Source of the DNA: Plenodomus lindquistii
Lineage: Eukaryota; Ascomycota; Dothideomycetes; Pleosporales; Leptosphaeriaceae
NCBI GenBank assembly: GCA_025504975.1
Contig: JANUWI010000007.1
Location: forward strand, 186,001-250,000
Reading direction: 5' to 3'
Length of the DNA stretch: 64,000 bases
The position numbers were made by a program, and so were the translations under genes. The first letter of the stretch is position 1, and each line of letters begins with the position of its first letter. The notes beneath the pieces were generated by a model. It worked only from the letters and a program-made list of their open reading frames with translations. It was not told the origin of the DNA and made no database searches. Below are positions 55,522 through 64,000 of the stretch, piece by piece.

Positions 55522-57055
55522 CCCCTGCCCCTACGAATGGCCCTGCTGAGGCCAGAGTGCCACCACACGACGATGCGCCCGCGCCCGCGCCCGCAGATGA
55601 GGGCGACGGCGGCGGCGGCGGCGGCGGCGACGAGGACGGCGGCCTGTGGGACTCGGCGTCCCTGTACGAGGAGATTCTGGACGAGGTCGAGGCCTTTGAA
55701 TACTCGACTGACGGTGCGCCTGCTTGCCATGTGCCGCCCGCTGACCATGTGCACCGCGACTGACAGCGTATGCAGGCACAGAGACATGCACCGCCGAGGA
55801 AGCGCGTCGTCTGCGCCAGCGCCTGCACGATGTGGGCGCGAGCCAATTCGTCATGGAGAACATCACCAGCGAGAAGATGACGGCCCGCAAGCTGTGCACT
55901 GCCTTTGGCGTCCGCATCCCCAAATTCCTAGAGGGCGCCCCCGACGACAACTTCTACCAGCTGCTCGGCCTGGCCATCAACAGGGAGCTCAACAAGCGGC
56001 CTCGGCTCGACCAGTACAAGACCATCGACGATGCTGCGCAGTTGCTTCGGGAGCGCAACAACATCATGGTCATCACCGGCGCCGGCATCTCCACCAGCCT
56101 CGGCATTCCCGACTTCCGCTCCAAGAACACGGGCTTCTACTCGCGCCTGCTGCAAATGGGCTACGAAGAGCCAGAGCAGGTCTTCGACATCGCCAACTTC
56201 GACGAGGACCCCCGCACCTTCTACGCCCTCGCCGGCGACATCATCCCCGACCTCGAGAAATGGACACCCACGCACGAGTTCATCCGCCTCCTGCAAGACA
56301 AAGACAAGCTCCTCACAAACTACACGCAAAACATCGACAACGTCGAGGCCCACGCGGGTATACGCAAGGAGAAACTGATCCAATGCCACGGCTCCTGGGC
56401 CATGGCGACCTGCCGAAAATGCAAATTCAAAGTGCCCGGCGAGGCCATTTTCGACTCTGTGCGCGCCCAGAAACCCGCAGAATGTACACGCTGTCTCGAG
56501 GAAATCGCCGCCCACCAACCCAGCAAGAAGCGCAAACGCACATCCAACGGTGCCAGCAGCGCTGCCCGCAAGAAACGATCCAGTGACGAGGACTCGGAGA
56601 GTGATGGCGCATACGACATCCCACAACCAGGCATCATGAAACCAGACATTACCTTTTTCGGCGAACAGCTCCCCAACGACTTCTTCGACCGCCTCAAAGA
56701 CGTAGACAAGGACATTGTCGACCTCGTCATCGTAATGGGAACCTCGATGAAAGTCGCGCCCGTCTCCGAGATTCCCAATTTCCTACCCAGAGACGTCCCG
56801 CAGATTTACATTTCCCGCGATCCAATCCATCATATCAACTTTGATATCAACCTGCTGGGCGATTGCGATGTCGTGGTTGCAGAGCTGGCCAAGAGAGCGG
56901 GATGGGAATTAAAGCATAAGATGATTCCTGAGGGACAAGGCGTGCAGGTTGAACTTGTGGATGAGTCGGAGCATACGAGTCACGTCAAGGTGGGGAGTGT
57001 GCTGCAGACTACAACAAATGGGTTGAGTAAGGAGGAACCTGTTGTTGTAACATGA
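55398..57055 (+). CDS. sir2: SIR2-family NAD-dependent protein deacetylase
   Basis: Class I sirtuin of the Sir2/Hst1 type, probably a nuclear histone deacetylase. Exons 55398-55713 and 55776-57055, joined across a 62-nt intron, give 531 aa. The start ATG is in a strong ACCATGG context. The N-terminus is disordered, with an (EP)n tract and a Gly8 run. The pre-catalytic region YQLLGLAINRELNKRPRLDQ is typical of Sir2/Hst1. The catalytic core shows GAGISTSLGIPDFRS (from 207), TQNIDN (289-294), catalytic His310 in QCHGSW, and Zn Cys318, Cys321, Cys342 and Cys345. GTSMKVAPVSEIP binds NAD. Between the second zinc Cys pair and KPDITFFGE lies a basic, Ser/Asp-rich insert (SKKRKRTSNG and RKKRSSDED) that resembles a bipartite nuclear signal. 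All catalytic residues are present. Confidence 0.94.
55478..55535 (+). repeat. Hexanucleotide repeat encoding (Glu-Pro)n
   Basis: Tandem CCTGAG units run inside the sirtuin's first exon and drift into CCTGCC units. Copy number changes would add or remove Glu-Pro dipeptides without a frameshift. Confidence 0.85.
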
Positions 57056-57575
57056 TCACCATGGATGATGGGTGGATTGATGGTAATGTGCTTGGTGATT
57101 TTCAATCTTCAGCGGACATGGGCTTGGCGTTTTCCTATTACGTTCCTTCACTTCCAACGACGCGACGGGTATGATGGGAATGGGCATGTATGAGGCGTTT
57201 TCTCGAGGTGATTATTGTATGAGGGTCTGGAATGTTGATCAATTGCCCAAGGTATATACTCATGATGATTCGGGGATCGGAACAGGAGGGATATGATACC
57301 TTTGGGGCTTCTGTGGATGTTTCTTTTTTTTTATTTTATTTTTTGCCATATATATGCACCTCGCACATTATTGTGAGAACAAAATGCTCGTACAATATTA
57401 GTAGGCTAGGCAGAGACAAGTTATAGATTTCGTATCTAGGTATAGTTGTGTTGTTTTGTAGTTTGTCACTCACACGCTATCCTTTACCATTGCAACTCTA
57501 CACAATCTAATATGAGTATCAAGCAACATGCCACACCACCCCCACACCACACCCTCCGCACCTCCCATCATAACC
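57056..57575. other. Convergent 3' intergenic region (SIR2 / paralog E)
   Basis: Low-complexity T-rich run near 57326-57350. Only 3' UTRs expected. Confidence 0.5.
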
Positions 57576-58004
57576 TCATCCTCCCCACCGCCAACCCCTC
57601 CCCACCTCATCGTACAAATCCTCCAGCAAATCCCGCATCGCCTCTTCCGGCTCGTCGCAAACATTAACCTCCTCCGGCATTACAAAATCCCACAACCCTG
57701 ACTGCGGATTCGTATACGTGATGAGGCGGGCCTGGTATCGCGGGGGATGGTCGTCCTCTTCCTTGCTGCCGATGAGAACGCTGTAGGTCCGCGGTGCGAG
57801 AGCAGGGAGTGTACGGTCGTATAGTGCGTGGGCCAGGGCTGGGAGAGGATGGGGGTGGTTAGTTCGCTTGAGTTAGGAGTGTGCTAAAGGGGGGCGGGGG
57901 GGCGGGGCGGGTGTAAGGCCTGCAGACGTACTGATTATTTGGGCTTCGAGCTTTTCCATGAGCGTTGCGCTGGCGATGAGATCGCTGCGTTCCTGGGGGC
58001 CCAT
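57576..58004 (-). CDS. Small paralog family member E (111 aa)
   Basis: Exons 58004-57932 (73 nt) and 57838-57576, phase-1 intron of 93 nt with a C-rich middle, give 111 aa. It starts MGPQERSDLIASATLMEKLE. Landmarks are diverged but ordered: LAHALYDRTL in place of ARAIFS, RTYSVLIGSK, YQARLITYTNPQSGLWDFVM, and AMRDLLEDLYDEV. No defect is seen. It is 16 kb from copies A-D but has the same strand and exon structure, so the family was duplicated at a distance or separated by later insertions. Confidence 0.72.
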
Positions 58005-58588
58005 TGTTGTGGGTGGGTGGGTGTGGTAAGTGGATGGAATATTGGAGTGTGAGGAGAGTGTAAGGGTAGTGCGATGATTTGGTGCCTTGAAATACGAAGA
58101 CGACTGCGTTTGCTTGGGTGAAAGTGTATGTGTGTGTGTGTGTGTGTGTGTTGATCAGAAGACGCGGAGTTCTGATTTACAGCAATGATTGTCATTTTCT
58201 GAGCTCTGAGAGCCACACGCGCCTGTTGAATGGATGGATCATTTTGATGCTTGGAAGTCTACCGGGCTTCCTCCATCATATGGGCTTCGCGTTACCTTCC
58301 CACGGCATCGCTTCATCGCGTACAGCACTGAATCTTTCATCGGTCACAGTGATGTTGTTCTATAAATGGCGTGTTTAGGTGCCCATCAGATATGTCATAC
58401 ATGAAAACGCAAGGTGATTAAGTAATGGGCAGTAGTCTGTGATACAATCCAACATCTACGTCCTACCTATCCGTCATAAGGCATCCTCACCAAGTACTCT
58501 CCTTCCTCCAGCCTATCACACTTGACATGTATCGTCATACATCTTACCAACCCCCAGAAACAGCCAGCCCCCTACACGCACCACCCTA
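58005..58588. other. Spacer between paralogs E and F with a GT microsatellite
   Basis: Contains an alternating GT run at about 58127-58151 (TGTGTGTGTGTGTGTG). No gene recognised. Confidence 0.6.
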
Positions 58589-59112
58589 TTACCCAAAAGT
58601 CCTCCCTGTAGGCCAAGCCCACAACTCCACAATCCCCATGTTCCACCTTTCCAACCCCCCACGCTCATGCACCGCCGCTAGCAAATCCTGCAAAGCTTCC
58701 ACAGGCCCTTCGCACTCTCGCCGACTCGTCAACTGTGGTTCCCAGCTTGCCATCCACGGATCAGTGTACATGATTAGCGTAGCTCTGTACAGCAACGGGG
58801 GTTGCTGCTGCTGCACGGGTTGATTGCCGTTTAGTAGTGGGTGTTGGTCGCTGTTTAGTAGTGGATCAACTGCTCCGGGTCTGGAGTCGACGATTACGTC
58901 GTAGATGTGGGGGCCGAGGTGGATTGAGTATGTCGAGATGGCGCTGAAGATTGCGCGGGCGTTGGCTGTGGGGGGGGGGTAACGTGTGGTTAGTGTGAGG
59001 GGTCAGGATGGGCTGGGATGTTGGATGTGGGAAACGTACAGATGATTTCTAGGCGGAGTTCTTTGAGGAGGGCGAAGTTGTTGAGAATTCTTTGTTGAGC
59101 TTAGAGATCCAT
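58589..59112 (-). pseudogene. Small paralog family member F, nonsense at codon 4
   Basis: Exon 1 is again exactly 73 nt (59112-59040): ATG GAT CTC, then TAA, after which the frame continues QQRILNNFALLKELRLEII. Exon 2 (58965-58589) is open and shows NARAIFSAIS, HIYDVIVDSR, YRATLIMYTDPWMASWEPQ and ALQDLLAAVHERG, with an extra Pro/Gln-rich insertion in the middle. The conserved exon length places the ATG as the true start, so the TAA is a real lesion (CAA to TAA is the simplest path). No other in-frame ATG precedes the junction. The intron ends in a long C run before the acceptor. Confidence 0.68.
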
Positions 59113-59860
59113 AGTTTGTTTAATGGGGGAGACGGATGAATGAGAGAGGAATGGTGAAGATGGAACTGGAAGGGATGGAAATGAAATGAAGTAGTTGATG
59201 CGGTTCGTATCTTACGTGAAAACTTTGCTTGCTTGACGGTGCGCAAGAACAATCAGGTGTCGCAGGGTGCTGTTAACGAGTGATTGCTCGTTGTCTTTTG
59301 CATGATTGGAATGGTCACATGTATTGGGTTCACTGCGGAGAGTATCATACAGTCTCTGGCAATACGCTTGTCATCGTATAGCACTAGTTGGCTCGTCCAT
59401 TCCGCGTAGCAGTGGCCATGTATAGTCGGACTATATGCTTGACAGGTGGCGGGAAAACGACCAAAGTTTATGTGCGTACGGAGGATGATGTCCTCGGATC
59501 AATTAGTAGATATATGAACCATGACATAAGCAGATGGAAACAAAGTATGCAGAGAATTCTCTGCAAGCAAATTCAGACAAGAATTTAGCGAGATTGAAAG
59601 GTGGCCAACCGACGATGCATTGCAGGGTTAGAGATGTGCATAGCATGAATATGAGTAGAATAGAGCTGCGGACAAAGCAAAAGGGTTACTCAGAAACGTG
59701 AATTTGTAGGACGGAAAAGGCCTTTACCAACACTGCTTGCCCATATACGTTTTTGTGTTAGGGCCACATGAAATCATAACTTACTGTAGCCCTTCCAGGC
59801 TTAGCCTTCCAACATAAGATTAGATAGAGAGTATAAATAATGTATCGCGTGATCTTACTC
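59113..59860. other. Intergenic region upstream of paralog F
   Basis: About 750 bp, no gene recognised. Confidence 0.5.
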
Positions 59861-60214
59861 CTACGCAATTATCCGCCCCAAACTTCTGACTTCTTCGACA
59901 TCATTGTACCAGCTGCAACACCTAGCGCAGCGCTTACTATATACAGTAACGCCCAGCGCAATCAGCCTCGTCTGTGGGTCAGCAACATTCCACACCAGTG
60001 GGCCCAACAACAACGCGAAGTCTGCCGCCAACGCCCTGCCCAGGACGACATAACTACTACGCTGGCTGGAGTCTTTGACCAACCGGGCCACAGCAGGCAC
60101 GATCCAGATTACCGAGATCGCGTAGTCCACATACGGCGAAACCTTGAGGTAGATATCTTTGTCACCAAGTTCCGATGCATCGAGCACAGTTTTGAAAAAA
60201 GCGATGCTCGCCAT
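59861..60214 (-). pseudogene. Unidentified hydrophobic gene fragment
   Basis: A 117-codon minus frame, AFFKTVLDASELGDKDIYLK then VDYAISVIWIVPAVARLV and AADFALLLGPLVW, has the look of real coding sequence with two hydrophobic segments. It has no partner exon upstream: beyond 60215 the DNA codes for the opposite-strand monooxygenase remnant. I infer a 3' fragment of a larger gene left at a rearrangement junction. I cannot name the family, and it could be chance. Confidence 0.35.
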
Positions 60215-60215
60215 C

Positions 60216-61479
60216 GTCGCGAAGTTGTTGGAGTTGCCATTTACGACTGTGCCAGGAGGAGGTTTTGCGTATAATGTGCTGTTGCGTGCTGATCTGGGAC
60301 CTCTGGTGCCGAACCGTCAGGGGAATCTACATATATGTCTACAGTTAGAGAAGGACGTACCGTTTGTCTGTGTTGTGGGAATGGTCAAGCCTTGGACGGA
60401 ATGAGTATCTGTGTTCTTGCCCAAGGGACCTGATGCACCAAACCCCAAGAGGAGCTTTGACGAGTGGACAAGTGTTTGAAAAGAAGTCATTGGTGACAAG
60501 AATGTCGACGTCGAGATCGTTGATGTTTCGGGATGGAAGATCAACGATTCGAGTGCAGATGTGATTAGCAAGGGTAACGTGTGAGTGCCTCTCAGTAGCT
60601 TTGGAACTAGAGGATAGAGAGCCGACGTACAGATAGCTTCTGTCTCGGTGACGCTATCCATAGGCATCCACCTGCGCTTGGCCTCGGTTCAAACACATGT
60701 ATTCAAGACGCTTTCAATCTAGCCTGGAAGGTAGCAGCTGTACATCAACGCGTTGCAAGCCCACGCCTCTTGGAAACCTACGATGCCAAGCGACAACCTG
60801 TCGGCGCACAGCTTGTCAAGGAGTCGAACAATATCCTACGCTTATAAATAGAATTGTTTATGACCATGGGCATGCAGCCCCATGGCACAGATACCGAAAA
60901 TATACGTGCCTCGAGAGCGCTCATGACACTGAACACCCTAGAAGGTCGCAAAAAGCGTAAAGCAGTCAAAGATGGTGTCTGGGGGATGCATCGAGAGCTG
61001 CACGCGCTGGTGACTGCGATGGGTCAATGGTACCAATCAACCGCGGTCTACGGCGAAGACGAAGAAGAGTCTTTCCAACCTGGGCCTCGAGAAGCTGAGA
61101 ACCCGTTCGAAAACTATGATCCATGCACGTACCTCGGTCGACGTCTTCCACATGCGCAGTTCCTGGACCCCTTGTACCGACACTGGATCTTGCAGGTAAA
61201 GGAACCTTTACGCTGTTCACTGGCATCGGGGGTGAAAAGTGGGCTGCCTCTGCTGAGTTAGTGCAGAGTAAGGTTGGTAGTAAGATCAAGGTTGTTAGGG
61301 TTGGCGTTGGACTTGAGTGGGTTGATGTGTATTTTGATTGGGATGAAAAAAGGGGCGTTGAGGAAGATGGGTGCGTGTTGGTACGGCCAGACTTCTTTGT
61401 CGCCTGGAGAGCACACGAGAGCGGGGATGAGACTATTCGTTCGGCCAAAGCCATGATGAGAATCTTGGGCCATGCTTAG
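60216..61479 (+). pseudogene. Decayed FAD-dependent aromatic hydroxylase (phenol 2-monooxygenase/TfdB-like)
   Basis: Forward frames spell out the middle and C-terminal parts of a flavin monooxygenase. In order: FAYNVLLRADLGPLVPNRQG, NLHICLQLEK, VKPWTE then a TGA at 60402, VSVFLPKGPDAPNPKRSFDE, a second TGA at 60477, DVDVEIVDVSGWKIN, the FAD GD motif FCLGDAIHRHPPALGLGSNT followed by CIQDAFNLAWKVAA, and AKRQPVGAQLVKESN. A TAA lies at 60845. After RRLPHAQF a one-base frame change near 61160-61180 is needed to continue into the thioredoxin-like C-terminal domain (LDLAGKGTFTLFTGIGGEKW ... CVLVRPDFFVAWRAH). The N-terminal FAD-binding GxGxxG half is missing, so the copy is truncated, frameshifted and has three stops. 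An intron probably lay near 60590-60632 but its splice sites no longer join in frame. Confidence 0.85.
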
Positions 61480-64000
61480 ATGGCACTGGTGTTCTAGATA
61501 TAGCGCGCCTCTCCTCGGGTTAATGGTCATCGTGCAAGCGATAGCACGATCGTACCGACTGCTCTGCTATGTTTAAGGTTCTGGAAATCTTTAATACTGA
61601 TGATGATGAAGACACGACAGTCTACAATTGACTAGAGCACCAGCACCACATCTTCAACTTTGGAGGGCCGGGGAAAGTGAAGCCCAAGGTTGGTACGCTC
61701 TCTGGGTGATAGACGATACTGATAGGGTCCCTTCCATCACTTCGACAAGGATACTGCGAACTAGCCAGAATCTAAACATTGGTTCCCGACGACATTCCCT
61801 GCAAAGTCAAGACAAGAGTCAGTGATCTCGATTCTGCAGCCTCGCTTACCCTGAAGAACGCAATCACTGTCGATGACATCCAGCTTGCTATTCGTGCGGC
61901 ATCTTGATGCTAGTCACGCCTTCGGCTCTCATAGAAGAAGCCAGGTGTGATAATGGAGATACTCATCACATCTAGCAACTCCTTCATTCGCCCAGGTCAA
62001 AGCGTCAAATATTTCCCGATCGAACAACGGTCGGAGCCAACGAGTTGGTCTGAGTGTCTTTGCCGCCCAGAAATTCGCGCGAGGTACATGTAGCCGACGA
62101 TCGTGCTCATGTTTATAGATTTCGAGATGGATTCCGAGATTACACGGTCCGTAATTGGAGCTGTAGCGCGAATCTAAGCGTCGCTGATAACAATAAAGAC
62201 ATGTAGGACAGAGTTGAGACGGAAATTCGGGGCTGGACGTTTGTATGTTGGCTTCATCACGTAGAGTAGTTCTGGACAATTTGTCAAGGATGAAGAGCGT
62301 GATGAACTGACAGCTGGTCAATTGGAATGACTGCCGCTCTCTCGTCCTTGATTTTCTTTCGCAAGCGACTTTTCCGACACACTTTGAGCCAGAGATTCGG
62401 TTCGTGGATCCGAGAAGTCGACTGCTTCGGGTCAGTTAAGGCGACCGCGATTACTTTAGGACTTCTAAGCATACCCAATGAGACAGCATGATGGCGACTT
62501 GATGGCGAACAAGGCTTTCTCCTTTAGCCGCTAGGGTCAATGGGTCTCATCTTCTGGGCCCTACCCCACACTTCTGGACCGTTATCAAAGTGGAGTGACC
62601 AGACCTCACTCCGAGTCAAAAGGCTTTGCTTGTAGGTGGCTTTACGACCACAAGCTGAAGAAGTAAACCTGTCCCCAGACATTGAAGCCGGACGCTATCC
62701 GATGCACGAACACGCCGATGCAAGTGCTTCCAACGTGCGTACATACCGTTGGATCTAAGTGAGAGCGAACATGTCGAACATGATCCAAATACGTAAATGC
62801 GGACCCAGGGGTCAGGGCCGAATGGTCGGGGGCGCGGCACCCATAGCGCGTCCTCAACAAGGTAATACGTTAGAGATTGATGGGCTCCGAATTTTTAGTC
62901 ACCAGCTTGGCTGACAAGTTCGCGTGCTCAGCTTACACAGGGCCAGTGGTGGAGGCAACAGCAGGTCCAGAGAAAGCCTTCCTTGGTCTTAATGGGTCCG
63001 TGAAGCTGGAATGCGAGTGTCTCAAACACGGCATGCGACCATATGCTAGTAGAGTTGTATTTGGGACGCTGCTTATCCGTTCCTCGTTGATCAAGGAGAC
63101 ACAAAGCTGACGACGGATGATAGGCAGGTGGTACCGGGTGCGGGACGTCATTACGGTCTCTCAGTCTGTGACCGACGACGTACGACAGTCGAATGGGCAG
63201 CCATGAGGGGTGGAGAATGGGAAGACGCGCCTCTCCATTTCCCGCATCCGCTTTTCATGGCCCAAAGGGGAGGTATCACATCAAAGGTTGATGCTGCAAG
63301 GCCATTCGACGATGTCGTCTACTAGCGCCAAAAATTGTCTGGGGTAGCCCAACCTGACTGGTCGCTCTCCCGAAGGCAAAATGGAAATGTGCTTGACCCT
63401 CGGTGTTGATGACCACACGCGATAGTCGCGCTGCGCCCATTATTTACCAGCTCTTCATGACAGCTGTTGAGCAAAGTGGATATTCTAGATAACGCCTTCA
63501 GTCAGCCCGAGTATCGGCTTATATCGTCGTCTCCGAATCACGTTGTGCTGCGGCCGGCTTCCAGACGCCGCGGACCGTGCGACTCTTCAGCTACCCTGGT
63601 CCTTCGGCGAGCCATTGGCCAGACGCACAATATCTGGTCTCTCCACTGGTGAGCCGCATCAACACACTGCCTGATCCCAGGCTCTTGCCAGACCCACAGC
63701 AGCCTCCACCGTACTGGCTCGCACAAAATAAGGGTACTTGTCTCTGCAAATCACGGTGCGAGCTCGCTGACGGCGAATGTCGCTGGTACCTGGACCCATG
63801 CGGGCTGGTGGGCGAAGCCGCCCTCCCATCCAGTACCCGCAACCTTACTGCTAGCACGCGGCCATGCGAGTGTTCCACTCGTGCTTCACGGACGAGCTTT
63901 TTGTCACCTCGCCTAATATGCCCCTCAACGATGGCGAATCCACAGGGTTCAAGGCTTGCTTGTGCACGGCGCAGCTGAAGGGTTGGGGAAGCCATCCTGC
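61480..64000. other. 2.5-kb right end without a supported gene
   Basis: Open frames are under 135 codons and contradict each other. The minus frame 62321-61929 has some protein-like text (CPTCLYCYQRR, FDALTWANEGVARCDEYL) but lacks an ATG; it may be a decayed gene. The two antisense frames at 63577-63995 shadow one another. Nothing is firm enough to call. Confidence 0.45.

Noticed and set aside
54990..55787. 265-codon minus frame opposite the sirtuin's first exon
   Set aside because: Arg/Leu/Val-rich antisense of GC-rich coding DNA; the sirtuin on the other strand is well supported.
63577..63995. Overlapping open frames on both strands at the right edge
   Set aside because: They shadow each other, lack motifs and are near the window edge, so neither can be preferred.

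Overview
The window looks like a chromosome segment from a filamentous ascomycete, most likely a dothideomycete (Pleosporales-like; this is inference). The evidence is short spliceosomal introns (about 45-145 nt, GT..AG), fungal-type housekeeping proteins, an asco-laccase ending in DSGI, and a 16 kb AT-rich block whose damage looks like repeat-induced point mutation (RIP). No bacterial features are present. Gene models below were spliced by hand from reading frames and splice sites.

Layout. 1-4206: a WDR48/Bun107-like WD40 protein (minus, 3' end off the window) and ESCRT-I subunit Vps37 (minus). 5062-21314: a complete 16,253-bp DNA transposon with 66-bp terminal inverted repeats, a perfect 9-bp target-site duplication (CCTTGCTAT) and a RIP-ruined interior. 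One forward reading frame inside still shows a Plavaka-type transposase interrupted mainly by TAG/TAA. It lies about 190 bp upstream of the next gene. 21504-37819: a gene-dense core with a long coiled-coil protein, an NDR/Cot-1 kinase, RNA polymerase subunit Rpb12, the divergent splicing factors Prp31 and Clf1, Sec13, and a GIY-YIG-like protein with a C-terminal membrane anchor.

38007-41622 and 57576-59112: two tandem clusters, six copies in all, of a small (about 110-130 aa) paralogous family I cannot assign to any known family. All copies are on the minus strand and share a tiny first coding exon followed by a phase-1 intron. Three copies look intact and three look broken: one lost its start codon, one has a mid-gene stop, and one has a stop at codon 4.

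41979-57055: a secreted laccase, a secreted Thr-rich protein, an RNase P/MRP Rpp40-like subunit, an aldo/keto reductase with a presequence-like N-terminus, an F-box-like protein and a SIR2 deacetylase. 59861-61479: a decayed FAD-dependent aromatic hydroxylase fragment, joined head-on to an unrelated minus-strand frame. The last 2.5 kb and several 2-3 kb gaps hold no gene I can support.

The core genes serve splicing, transcription, secretion, endosomal sorting, polarity and chromatin and form no dedicated pathway. The unusual content is the giant RIP-silenced transposon and the birth-and-death cluster of unknown small genes.
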